Shown one piece after another: positions 33,900 to 45,700 of a stretch of 64,000 nucleotides of DNA. Each line of letters starts with the position of its first letter. Within the stretch, counting starts at the first letter, position 1. The notes below the pieces were generated by a model that saw only the letters and a program-made list of their open reading frames with translations, made no database searches and was not told the DNA's origin. Made by a program: the position numbers and the translations under genes. The stretch comes from Scenedesmus sp. ARA3 (lineage: Eukaryota > Chlorophyta > Chlorophyceae > Sphaeropleales > Scenedesmaceae), in assembly GCA_004335835.1 (NCBI GenBank), contig RWJK01001577.1:111555-175554 (forward strand), in the 5' to 3' direction.

Positions 33900-36800
33900 A
33901 TGGGCAGGAAAGAGCCGAGAGAGCTGATAAAGGCTTACGATGACCATGACCAGTACGTGCGAGCCCTTCATCCACCCTGACGAATGCATGCCGGTCTTAC
34001 GCCTTGGACCGATTGTTTAGTGATGTTGATGCGACCGTATCGGACGCGTGCGCATAGGCGTTTCAACCAGTTGCATAGAGTAGTGTTGACTGCCATGTGC
34101 TGCTGCTGCTGCACCTTATTTTGGACGCCTTGGCGTGCAGCCGCAGATCAAAAATGAACGAAGAGATGGCTGAAGAGGCGAAGAAGAAGGTGGTGAAAGC
34201 TTGGGGCAAGCTGCTGCCATTCGGCGCACAGGTTGTGGCTTCAGCAGCCGCGTACACAGTAGGAGTCACTGCCACCCAGGTATGGGGCCTGTACACACTG
34301 GCACAAGCTGTTGGCATAACATATTTCAGTAAACATGCCAAAAATAAACCTGACCAGCAAGCAGCAACTGTCTCCTGCAGGCATGCATGCCTCTGCCAAT
34401 CTGGCGTGCATTGTACTGCCTGTTGATTGCCCATCATGTAGTGCCATTCCACCGCCACAATCCTTTCTGACATCCCTCCTTGTGATGCTCTCCTCTTCCT
34501 CCTTGATTCTGCTTTTCCTGCAAGCTCGTGGGCTTTGTGTGCAAGGTTTCATGTGCAACGCCAGTGCTTGGGCCCTGCATGGGCATAGTGGGAGTCGGCT
34601 TTGCCAGCGCGCTTGCAGGACAGGCGTCCAAGCACACGCACAAGATGATCAGCACGGGCGCCAACCCATTCAGAGCAGGGTTTTGGGAGCCGCTGGATGT
34701 GGATGACATGGTGTTTGATGCACTGCTGGGCATCTTTGTGTTCAAGGTGGGCTGCAGCCAGCAGCGGCTTGCTGTTTGCAACAGCAAAAGCAACAGCAGC
34801 AACAGCATCGCCTAGAGATGTTGCAGGGTTACGCAGCAGCTGCTTGCAGGAACGCTGTGCTGCTGTGCACCCACCCCTGTTCAGCGTCCAACACTCTGGC
34901 AAACGCAAAGCACGTGCACCACAGGCCCCTGTTCTCGCTTGTGTGCAAGCGCCCTAGCCTGGTGACAGGCAGCAACAGCAACACACGCTGCCCCTGCTGC
35001 CCCTCGCCACACCAACACACACGCGCACGCAGGCCATGGGCGGCCGCTTCAGCAGCCTGATGCCCAGCGACCTGTCCAAGCCGGGCGCGCTGGCCTTCGA
35101 GTCCATCCCCGCGCGCGCTGACAACAGCGAGGCGTACGCGCAGCCCAGCGTGAAGCGCGAGCTGGCGCGCATCTTCAGGAGGGACGGCTGCCATCACTGC
35201 GGTGAGGCGCAGCAGATGCAACAGCACCAATGATGAATGAATGTCTCATCGCTGTTGCTGTATCAGTTCAGTCTGAGAAGAGCAGATGTAGTGCAGTTCT
35301 GCATATTACACCGGAGATGTGTGTGTTTGTGTGTCGCAGCAAAAGGTGAGTAGTATGCTCTTTGTGCTCCCGTGCAGCCCAGCCAGGCACGTGCTCTTGC
35401 CAGGGTTTTCTCGGCAGCCACACACGTTGTGCCTTGACACTCACCATTTTTGCTGTGGCGCGTGCCGCTGACCTATGTTGCACCATGATGTGTGTCAGGC
35501 TCCTACCGTGGCCCTGTGATCGGCGACCACATGCCGCCCAACAAGATGATGCCAATCAGCAAGGCTGCCAAGGACAAGCTGCCAGCAGCAGTCGACAACC
35601 TGCCAGGCATCAGCAAGGTGCGCTGCTGCTGCTGCTGCAGCTGCTGCTGCTGCCCAGGGGGAAGACTGCAGTTTCACACGCACTGGCAACTACATGCTTG
35701 CGACAGCTGTGTATGCGACGAGCCAGCAGTGTAGTGTGCACTGCAGCCAGCCGCGCGCAAGCTGCATGTAATGGTGCCTGTGTGCACACGCTGTGGCTGC
35801 AGTGCCACAGCAGCTGCCTTTTTCAACAAATCTCGCAACAAGCACCCACCTGCATCATGGCTGCTCATGGCTGCTGACCAACAAGCCGGCATGCATCAAC
35901 CACACTGATGTGCAGGTGCGCGAGCTGATCGGCCTGTCCGGCAGGACCGGCAAGCCGCTGCAGCGCTTCTACCCGCAGTGCCAGCGCTGCAGCATCAAGC
36001 AGGCCACAGCCATGCGCAGCGGCAAGCGCGTGCTGGTGCTGCACCTGCACGCGCCACGCTACCGCAGCGAGCACTTGGCAGGTGCGCCGCAGCAGGCCGA
36101 GAACATGCAGCGTGCTGCAGCAGTACCATCTTGCTGTTTCTGCTTCAGGTTGCAGCTGTCAGGCACAACACTGGCTTCAAAACAAACACTGAGCTCTGGT
36201 GTTGCACACATTGCATGGCTGGTCAGTGTGCAGACGGCGGCTGCATGACGTCGCTGCAGCAGGAAGAAAACAGGCAGAGGATTGCAGCACTTGCAACTCA
36301 ACAGAAGTACAGCTTGCCTGTCATTGGTGCTACGTGCAGCAGGCTCTCGTGTAGGTTCTGGCCCAGCAATGGCTCTCAATCCACATGCCGACTGTGACGC
36401 AAGTCGCCTTGATATCTGATGCGTTTGTTTTGCTGTATTGCTGCTGCTGCTGCTGCTGCTGCGCTTCTTGCAGGCATCTTTGTGGGCATCCGCCACAACG
36501 TGCCTCCAGTCAGCTTTGCAGATGCGCCACGGGGCCGCAGCGGCAGCAACAAGCTGCCGCTGGCCCTGCTGGCAGCTGCACCAGTGCTGGATGCCGCAGA
36601 TGAGGCGGCAGCAGCAGCAGAGGCGGGCCGCAGAGGCAATGCTGCCGTGCCGCAGCTGCTGGTGCAGGAGCTGAGTGCAGCACCCAGCTGGGAGCTGCAG
36701 GCGTATGTGCCTGGCGCTGCTGCCGGTGCAGGTGCAGGTGTACCGCCAGTGCATGGCGGCGCCAGCAGCAGCAGCGCAGGCTATGCTCGAGGCAGCAGCG

Positions 36801-37606
36801 GCAGCCACTTGCAGCAGCAGCAGCAGCAGTACAGCAGCGGCGGCAAGTGGGGCAGCGGCGGCGGCTATAAGCAGGAGCGGTGCGGCGCTGGCAGCAGCAG
36901 CAGCAGCAGCGGCGGGGGCATGGCGCCGCAGTCGCTGCCTGGCAGCCTTGGGCTGGTGCAGCAGCAGCTGGCTGACGTGCTGCAGCCACAGGTGGGCCGG
37001 GAGGCAGGCATGTCTTATTGATGCAATGCTGGGGTTGCATCAGCCTGCAGGGGTTGCATCACATCCTCAACTTGCGGCCCAGTCGAGTGCAGCAAGGGAG
37101 GTGGTAGTGCACAGTACGTTGTTGATGCTGTCGGTGATGTTTCAAGCACTGGCTGACGATATGCTACTACAATCGCTGACTTGACGGTATGTGTGCCTGC
37201 AGGACTGCGTGAGGGACAGCGGCGGCTCACTGAAGCTGAGCCTGGAGGGCTGGATGCCACCCGGTGTCGCTGGCGCAGGCAAGGACAAGCCCAGGCAGCG
37301 CAGCAGCGCTGCTGCAGCGGCAACGGTGAGTGGTGCCGCATGAGGCTGGGATGGAATTTTGCTCAGGGAACAGATGTGAGGGCAGCTGTTGGGTGGGGCG
37401 GGCTATGGGTTTGGCGGGTGCGCAGGCAGGAGGGTCCTGATACAGTGATGTCGGGACAGGTGCATATTGTGTTAGTGAATGCGTAGGTTTGATAGTGCCA
37501 GAACAACTCAAACTTGCTGCTGCTGCTGCTGCTGCAGGTGGCAGAGGCGGCCAAGCAGCGCGCGGACGCAGCCTTTGAGCGCTTTGCAGGCGGTCTGGCG
37601 CGCTGA
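33900..37606 (+). CDS. conserved protein with zinc/HNH-like DHMPPNK domain
   Basis: Exons: 33900-33952, 34147-34279, 34525-34746, 35033-35201, 35499-35617, 35916-36081, 36474-36991, 37203-37325, 37538-37606; all phases close to about 523 aa. The N-terminus has a Lys-rich start and two moderately hydrophobic Gly/Ala segments (LLPFGAQVVASAAAYTVGV; CMGIVGVGFASALAG), possibly membrane-associated. The central part carries CHHCG, then VIGDHMPPNK, then RFYPQCQRCSIKQ: two C-x2-C pairs flanking Asp-His and a conserved-looking Asn, the layout of treble-clef HNH nucleases (my inference). The C-terminal third is Ala/Ser/Gln/Gly-rich low complexity, ending in a short helical segment. I do not know a name for the family. 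No exon-edge repeats are seen here. Confidence 0.8.
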
Positions 37607-39633
37607 TGTAGGCAGCTCGTCGTGGCCAGCAGCTGCGGTAGCAAGGGCCACACTGAGCCGCTTACTTGCAGGATGGATGAGCACAGCATGTGCTCAAAGC
37701 GGAAGTCTCACAAAGTACGTCAGCCTTGGCGAATGCTTTCAGGCCGCATCTTGAGGTTTACAGAAGACGCGGTATTGCTGACCAAAGCAGCAGGGGCAGC
37801 GGCGGCGGCAGGCTGCAAGCTACAGCAGTGGCAGTGACGGCGGTAGCCTGCAAGCTATAGCACGTGACACCGATATGCATGTGTTTGGTGCTGGACCACT
37901 GCTCGGTTGCCTTGTGTACAACTGAGGCCTTTGTTCATTGTTAGTGTCAGGGTTGGCGTATGTGTTATGTTATGGTAGCACAGCTAGCATAGAATGGTTG
38001 CGTCAACTGGCTTGGTTTGTTGCGGCAGCTGGCTTGGAAGAAGTTCGAAGCAGATGGTGGCAAATGTACTGCGCGCTGCAGCAGTGGCTTGTGCCGCCAA
38101 GCTGGCATGGGTGCTGCAAGGCCTGGACGCTGGACGGCTTGCGCAAGCTTGCAATTGCAACAGCACGCGCTGCGCACACTGTGCGCCGCACAGTACTTGC
38201 TTCTGGTAACGTCAACACCTGGGTTCCTGCTTGGCATTTTACACACAAAGTCCCAACCATCTTCTGAGAAGCGTTCAGAATCAAGTGCAGGGTTCGCACA
38301 TGTCACAACCAGGAACACTAGTGAATGAAACGGTCCACCCCCACAGATGCGCAGTGACAGGCAGTTATCCTGCAGGCATGGCCACAACATGCAAACAGCT
38401 ACACCACACGGCATATCGAAGGGAAAATACCAGCTGGGTAGCGCTCTCACATGCTGCGTGCTTGCTGCACAAGTGCCCACACCCTGGTACAGGCTAAGCC
38501 GCACAAGCAGCCACAACCACGCCAGAAGGCAGTCGAAGCAGCAGTAGACATGGCCGCATGTAAACGGGCACCGCTGCTATAGCTGCAAGCAGTAGCATGT
38601 AGCAGCCATGCTGGGACCGCAACAGTGCTGCTGTCTTGCTGAATCAATATGTGCTCGGTTGTATTGCCCAGCGTATTGTGTAAATGCTTGGAAGTATAAA
38701 AGGCAGGCTCATCCATTGCCGTATGGCTGCCACTAGCGCATAGATGCACACATTAGCTTGCTTGCACCGCCTGCAGCAGTAGAATAGCCAGTAAGTGGAG
38801 GCACCATTGCCAGCAACGCATGAAACTCAGGATTTAGAGAGGTCACGCCACCCGCACACAAAGCCAAGCCACTGTGTAAGCTGCAGCAGCAGTCACGGTC
38901 ACAAGACTTGGTGTGTCCCCTGCCCCTCAAGCCGCCCCAACAGGGGACAGATGAGATTAAGAAGATGCCGAGCATGCAGCATCAGGCAAACAAAAGTCGG
39001 TCAACACCAACATGATGTTTAACCAAAGACACATGTAGCGATTTAAGCAGTCAGAACCACGCAAAGCAAAAGGGCACGGTGCCAGGCAGCAGCTGCATGT
39101 GGCACCCCTGTCCCTGGCTTGGTTACGCTGGTGCAGAACACAGGTGCTTGCTTAGCGAGCTGCAAACATGTTTGCTGCAGACCAGTCATATGGCAGTAGC
39201 AGCATGCATGCAGCGGCAAACCAAGCGCATGCCCTCAGCCCCAAGCTACTTTCTAAACAAACAGACATGGCCGCGCAAGAGCAGACAGCCACACAAGGCA
39301 TCACGTCAGTGGTGAAACCACTCAACCACCAGAACAGGATCAGCCTAGGAATGACCAGCAACGCCTTACACGAGTCCACGCAGGTGCAAACAAACGCACC
39401 GGAACACACAAACACGTGCGCGCAGCCCATACAGTACTGTCATAATGCATGTGTCACGCGCAACACCCGCGCATTGTATCCTCCCGCAGACACGCACAAC
39501 CCCACAGCTGTGCAGCCTGCACCTCGCAGCAGCAGCTGCAGGCTGTTGTCCTGCTGACAACGCCCTGCTGCTGCTGCTGCTGCCTCCTCCTCCCTGCAGT
39601 GCCTGCCCCTGTGCCTCTGGTTAAACCGCCAAT
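37607..39633. other. intergenic stretch, no gene seen
   Basis: Between the 3' ends of the plus gene (stop 37606) and the minus RRM gene (stop 39678). Open frames are short and motif-free. Holds both 3' UTRs; a TATAAAAGG box at 38695-38703 has no gene behind it. Confidence 0.5.
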
Positions 39634-39656
39634 AAAACCCTCACATGAAGGGTTTT
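39634..39656. repeat. perfect 8-bp stem with 7-base loop in the RRM-gene 3' UTR
   Basis: AAAACCCT (39634-39641) pairs with AGGGTTTT (39649-39656) around CACATGA, about 20 bases past the RRM-gene stop on the minus strand. Could be an RNA hairpin in the 3' UTR. Confidence 0.6.
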
Positions 39657-39677
39657 AAAGGCTTTGGAAAAATGGTT

Positions 39678-41975
39678 TTAGGCCTTCTTGTCCAGGAACA
39701 CAGTCAGGGTGCGGCCCTCCAGGGAAGAGCCGTGGAACTGCTCAATGGCAGCATTGGCAGCCTCCTTGGTGGTGAAGCGCACAGTGCCCCAGCCCTGAAA
39801 GCAGCAGCAGCAGCAACAGCATGCCAATTTGAGTTTGAGACATGTGTGTAATGCAAGACACGGAAGTGTCGCCACGTCTTCCAAAGACACTGCGATCCAG
39901 CACCCCAGCAGCTGCTGCCACGTGTCAAAAACCGCTGGCAGCTGCTCATTCAACCAACAGCGCACAGCAGCTCCAGCGCTGCTCCCTGCCCAACACAGCT
40001 TTCACCACTGCTGCTGCAAGCACTCTGCTACTGCTGCTGCTGCTGGCAAGCTCTGCTGTTGGCAAACCACAACACACTGCCAGCTGCTGCTGCTGCTGCT
40101 GAATAGACCACGGCATGCTGCCAGCTGCTGCTGCTGGCATGGTCACTACATGCTGCTAGCTGCTGCCGGGCTGCTGCTGCTGCTGATGATGATTATAGTT
40201 ACGCACCTTGCTGCGGCCGTCTGGTGCGCTCATGACGTCGGCGCGCTCCACCTCGCCGCACTCTGCCAGCAGCTCCTTGAGCTCCTTCCAGGTGAACTTC
40301 CAGGGGATGCCCTGCACACACACCTGCGGCATGATCCAACAAGATACAACATCAAGAAGCGGGTAAGGCTTTGGGCTGCCAAAACAAGTAGAAGGTGAAC
40401 TTCCAGGGGATGCCCTGCACACACACCTGCACAAAGCGTCAAGCATAACAGCAAGCAGAGCATGGAAATCAGGAATTCGTTTCCTCCAAGTAACTTTCCA
40501 GGGGATGCCCTGCACACACACCTGCGGCACAAAACACAAAAACGAAACATGCAACAGCAAGCAGCGGATCAGGTTGGGGCTTTCAAGAACAGGTGAACTT
40601 GCCAACAACAATCGGACACTCACAGCCCGCTGCTACAGCCGCTGCTGCTCGACAGGCCTGCCGCCAGCAATCCACGCCCGCCAACTACTGCACAGCTGCC
40701 ACTGCTGCTTCAAGAGCCCGCAGCTGCTTGTGCTGCTGCAAACCAATGCTGAAGCCCAAAGCTTTCCCTGACTTGCTGCATTTCAAGCTTATCTCGTGTA
40801 TGACAGTAATTCTACCGCCCCCCACCTGGAAGCCGGAAGGCTCGCCCTCAATGGGGGCACGGGGGCCCCTGCCCCTGCCACGGCCCCTGCCACGGGGAGC
40901 GCGTGGGGGCCTTGGTGCCGCCGCTGCGCCCTCCTCTCCCTCCAGAGACTGCTTCACATCACGGTCCTCCCTGTCCTCACGCACCGCGATGCGGCGGCCG
41001 CCCAGGTCGGTGCCGTTGAGGGTGTTCACAGCTGCGAATGACAATGAAAAGTGAAGTACAGAGTTGAGTTACTGTCATGCTGCACTGGGAGCAGCAGGCA
41101 GGGTGAGGCAGGTCGGTGGCAGGCTGCTGCTGCCGTTGGAACGTAAGCACCCCTGTGCCACTGCTGCTGCTGCAGATGGAATAAATGAATGTGATGATAC
41201 CGACCAAGCTACAACATGTTGCTGGCTATTCTGTGGTTTCTGACGCACAGGTTCCTGCTGCTGCTGCTGATCCTGCAAGCTGACTGCAGCTGCTGGTCCT
41301 GCTGCTCACTGCTGCTGCTGACTTGCCACACCTGCAATGGCCTCATCAGGGTTCTCAAACTCCACAATGCCCCAGCCCTTGGAACGGCCTGCGTACAAGA
41401 CATGAGCAAGGCTCAGAGTGATACAATCGCTGCTGTCAGGTGCCGCCCACCACTCTCGACACAGTCAGCTTTGGCAGCAGTACCCGACAAGAGCACAAAT
41501 GCAACGCCCAAACGGCCTCATTATACCATAAGTATCATATACAGAAGTAAATGGCATTTGTTGAGCGGTCCCGGTACTCTGCTGGCGATCTGATTGCTGC
41601 TGGTGCGCGCACGAAGCTGCAGCCTGAGTCCTGCGCTGCTCACCATCGTCGCCGCGAGTGACGTTGGCATACACGACCTGGCCGCACTCCCTGAACTTAT
41701 CCTTCAGGTCCTGCCAGCTGCACAGGCAGCAGCAACAGGGACACAGGGCGAGAAAGCGGGGTCAGATTGCCTTGAAAGTAAACGAGAGACCAACGGATCG
41801 CCAAAAACGAATTGGAAATGGCCTCAGCGCACGTGTCCACAGCTGTCGCTTCCTGCAGCAGCAGGTCGCCAAGTCGACCGTCTTACCTGGTCTTCCAGGC
41901 CAGGTTGGAGACGTAGCACCTCTTGCCAATCCTCATCATTCCATCATCACCACCGTTCTGCCCCTCTGCGGCCAT
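39678..41975 (-). CDS. two-RRM RNA-binding protein with central RG-rich linker
   Basis: Exons: 41975-41887, 41717-41644, 41388-41332, 41031-40826, 40323-40207, 39794-39678; phases 2,1,1,0,0 close to about 219 aa. RRM1: RCYVSNLAW (RNP2), then GRSKGWGIVEFE (RNP1). A linker with RPPRAPRGRGRGRGRGPRAP (RGG-like) follows. RRM2: VCVQGIPWKFTWKEL (RNP2 region), then GRSKGWGTVRFT (RNP1) and the final strand RTLTVFLDKKA. The Trp at RNP1 position and the small size resemble yeast Gbp2/Hrb1 and algal hnRNP-M-like proteins; likely an mRNA-binding protein in nucleus or cytoplasm. Exon 5 has two truncated copies in the preceding intron. Confidence 0.88.
40390..40525 (-). repeat. two truncated upstream copies of RRM-gene exon 5
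   Basis: Copies starting at 40426 and 40521 encode VCVQGIPWKFT and VCVQGIPWKVT after their own CAG acceptors; the true exon starts at 40323 (offsets 103 and 95). Text diverges after about 33 bases. Confidence 0.9.
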
Positions 41976-42353
41976 GGTTCCTCCCTCCGCTGCAAACACG
42001 CCCAGCAGCCGACAACAACTCAAGCACTGTTCCGCCTCAGCTGATCTGTCCACCAGCCCTTCAAAACTTCCAATGGCACTTTAGTCAGATACAACTCTTT
42101 GTGATCGAGCGATCGTGGCACACCTTGGGGTGTCCTTGAAACTCAACTCTCAAACTTTGTAACAGCGCTGTAGTGCGCTGTCGGTCCCCAAAACTGCTGA
42201 AACAATTTCTAATAGCTTAGTTACTGCCAATGAGGCAAGTTTGACCGACCATCCAAGTTGATAAGCGCTCCAGTCCCGCCCTTTCCAAGTTGGCCTGGTT
42301 GCGACCGCATAGAACCGTGGACGACACGTTTGACGTGAAACAGCTCGCTAACA

Positions 42354-42536
42354 ATGTCTCAACTGCTAGCCGCACGTCGCTGTGCTGAACAGATGCTGGC
42401 GGAAATTATAAATGAAGGCACAGCAGCAGCAGTCAAACAGCAGGGCCACTGGACTGGTGACCAGTCTGCAGAAAATTTTGCAGCAGTAAAACAAGCGCGA
42501 GCAACATTTCACAGTTTACCAATCCACTCAAAATAA
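42354..42536 (+). CDS. possible 60-aa protein, unrecognised
   Basis: Open frame from an ATG in good context (AACAATGTC) between the RRM gene start and the co-chaperone stop. Text begins MSQLLAARRCAEQMLAEI and is mixed amphipathic, not low complexity. No family recognised and no splice evidence, so it may be chance. Confidence 0.25.
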   Translation: MSQLLAARRCAEQMLAEIINEGTAAAVKQQGHWTGDQSAENFAAVKQARATFHSLPIHSK

Positions 42537-42744
42537 CCGCTCCACTATATCACGAAACACCCACGCGCGTCCTCGACCTCAAGAAAGGAATCACACTTGA
42601 GACCAACCAATCTTCAGCGCGGCGTGTGGCCCACACCAGCGCTATCAGCAAACCCCCATCCCACAACTTCAAAAACATCACAGCGACGCACACCGTGCTG
42701 TTGAATCATCACAACCATAGCACACATCAGCTACATTTCCATCT

Positions 42745-45700
42745 TCAACCGTTGAAATGGAAGGTGTACTGGAAGCCGCCTTGCTGGTACCCCTGCTGGA
42801 ACCCTGGGTGCCCCCAGCCACCACCGCCACCCTGCTGCTGCTCCAGATCTTCGCCCCTGTCATACGCGCCGCGCTTCTCCTCGTCATTTAACACTTCATA
42901 CGCCTCCGCGATCTCCTTGAACTTCTCCTCTGCAGAAAGCAGCAGACACCAGCATGAATACAATAAAACTGTCATATTACAATACATTTTTGCCAGGCGG
43001 AGGTTTGGTGGCATTTGCATTTGCACTGCCTGCTGCATCTCCTTGCTCACAGCATTGGGCGCTGCAACTGCTGGAGCAGAGCACAAAGCTACACTGCGCT
43101 GCATGTGCTCCTCACCATTCTCGGCCTTCTCCTTTGAGTAGTGCAGAGGAACCTGGCTTGAAATACTGACTTCAAATACTAGATAACAACTGTCCGCCCA
43201 CTTATGTCAGCTAATTTCCACAGCTGGTCGCAGTGGTAGGCAGTTCTCAGCGCCGCATGCTTCTCACCGTTTTCCGCCTTCTCTTTGGATGAGTGCACCT
43301 TATCCGGGTGGTACTGCCGAGCCAGTGCCTTGTATGCCTTTTTGATGTCCCGTGGTGAGGCCTGCTTGTCGACATTTAGGATCTTGTAGTAATCCTTGCG
43401 CTTGCTGATCTTCAGCTGCTTCTCAGCCTCACGGTACAACTGCGGTGGAGGAAAAAGGAGGGCGGGGCGCCAAACAGAGTGAATGTCTCAGTGGAAATAT
43501 GTGCACGGAAAGGATTGCGCAGTGGGCCTTGCAGTGGGCCTTGCGCTATGAAGTGCGCCTTGTATGTGTTCTTGATGTCGCATGGTGAAGCCTGCTTGTC
43601 AATGCCGAGGATCTTGTAGTAATCCTTGCGCTTGCTGATCTTCAGCTGCTTCTCAGCTTCTCGGTACAACTATAATGACAAGGAAAAGCAAGGCAGGGGC
43701 CGGGATGGTTAGTGTCAATGTAAGTGCTTGTCAATGCCGAGGATCTTGTAGTAATCCTTGCGCTTGCTGATCTTCAGCTGCTTCTCAGCTTCCCGATACA
43801 ACTGTAATGACAAGGAAAAGCAGGGCAGGGCGCCGCGTAGTGAGTGTCAATGTATTTGCTTTTCAATGCCGAGGATCTTGTAATCCTTGCGCTTGTTGAT
43901 CTTCAGCTGCTTCTCAGCTTCACGGTACAACTGCGGTGGTTGTAAAAGCAGGGCAACAAACAGTGAATGTCTCAGAGAAAGTTTGTGCACGGTGATCGTG
44001 TATTAGTCAGTCAGTGATTGCCCTTGCTCAATTGGACTGCACTGCGCTGCCCCCTGCAGCCCCAACACCCAACGCACCTGATGCATCTCGCCGTCCTGCT
44101 GGTGCTGCTGCAGCGTGTTGCGGGCCAGGTTGACTGCCTCTTCAAACCGCTCTGCTGCTAGCAGCGCCCGGATGAGCTCCTTTGTAGCATCATAATAATC
44201 CGGCTGGATGGCAAGCGCTGCTTGGCAGGCCTGCGGCAAATTGGCACACAACAAGCAAGCCCAGATGGTGAGCAGGCACACAACAACTCAATTAGGTGTG
44301 CACTGTGAGGCTGTACTGCTGCGCTCAAGCACCACCGCTGCACATACACGCTGCAAACAGCTCAGCTCGGACTGTCACGCAAGCACAGCCGCGAGCAGCA
44401 GCTGTGATGAGACTAACAGCCCATCACCACAGCCTGGCTGCGCAGCAAGCAGGCATGGCTGCACTGCAGGGTCAATGCTTCTGGCGGTTACGGGGTGGCG
44501 AGGCAAAGGAGCGCCAATCAGGGTAGCGTAGGTGACACCTGTGACTGCCGCTGGCGCAGCAGCCAGTGTGATGATCTATAACATACAGTTAGTGCTCACC
44601 TGGACTGCCTCCTGCGGCTTGTTCAGCATCTGCTGCACCCTGCACAGCTGCAGCTGCAGCTCCTTGTTCACCGCCTGGTGCTGCGGGTCCACCGCCAGTG
44701 CTGCCTGGCACTGCTGCTCAGCCTCAGGGTAGTCCTGCGCCTCAAACGCCCTGCATAGGCAGACACAGCAGCCAGGTAAGTTGCATTGACAGTGGAATGT
44801 TTGTAGACATGCTAGACAAGGCGCCTGGCACTGCTGCTCAGCCTCTGGGTAGCCCTGCGCCTCAGAAGCCCTGCCTGGACAGGGGGAAACAGCACAGAGT
44901 TACACAAAGCATACATGTCCCTTGTTACATGTCACCCCGTCACATGTCACGTGTCACTTGTTACATTTTCAAACCCACCTGTTGGCGCGCTGCCGCTTCC
45001 TATCTAAGTCCTTCAGCTTGTTGAAAGCCTTGCGGCTGTCTTTGTGGTCCGGATCAAACTTCAGTGCCTCCCCAAAATGACGCTTTGCCATGTCATGGTC
45101 TGCCAGGTACATGTAGGCAGTGCCTCGGAGAGTGAGTGCTTCCAGGTGACCCGGGATAGACTTTACGATGCGGCCAGTGACGCCAATCGCCTGCAGATAC
45201 AGCGCATGACGATGAATTGCGCAGTGCCGCGCAGCATCAACATATACGCATGGCGGCACAGTGTAAATGCAGCAAAGTGACCTGGGATGGACTTTACAAT
45301 GCGACCGGTGACGCCAATCGCCTGCAGATGCATGGCATGACAATGTTGTAAGAAGTGCCTCGAAGAGTGAGAGCTTCCAGGTGACCCGGGATGGACGTGA
45401 CAATGCGGCCGGTGACGCCAATCGCCTGCAGATGCATGGCATAACAATGCAATGAGCAGTACTGCGCAGCATGAGTGCCTCCAGATGACCCGGGATGGAC
45501 TTAACAATGCGGCCTGTGACGCCAATTGCCTACAGGAGTTTGAATGGCAAGTAGCCGCAAGCAGCAGGTGAATCCAGATGTAAGTGCAAAAGCTGGGAGC
45601 AAGGCCGCACTAAGGCACTGAGCTGTACATGGAGCCTGCTGCTGCTGCTGCTCAGTGCTGCTATGCTTGCTGTCGCTCCCTACTCTGCTGCTGCGGTGTG

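Noticed and set aside
38695..38703. Consensus TATAAAAGG box
   Set aside because: No open frame, splice chain or RNA gene follows within a plausible distance; cannot be tied to a transcript.
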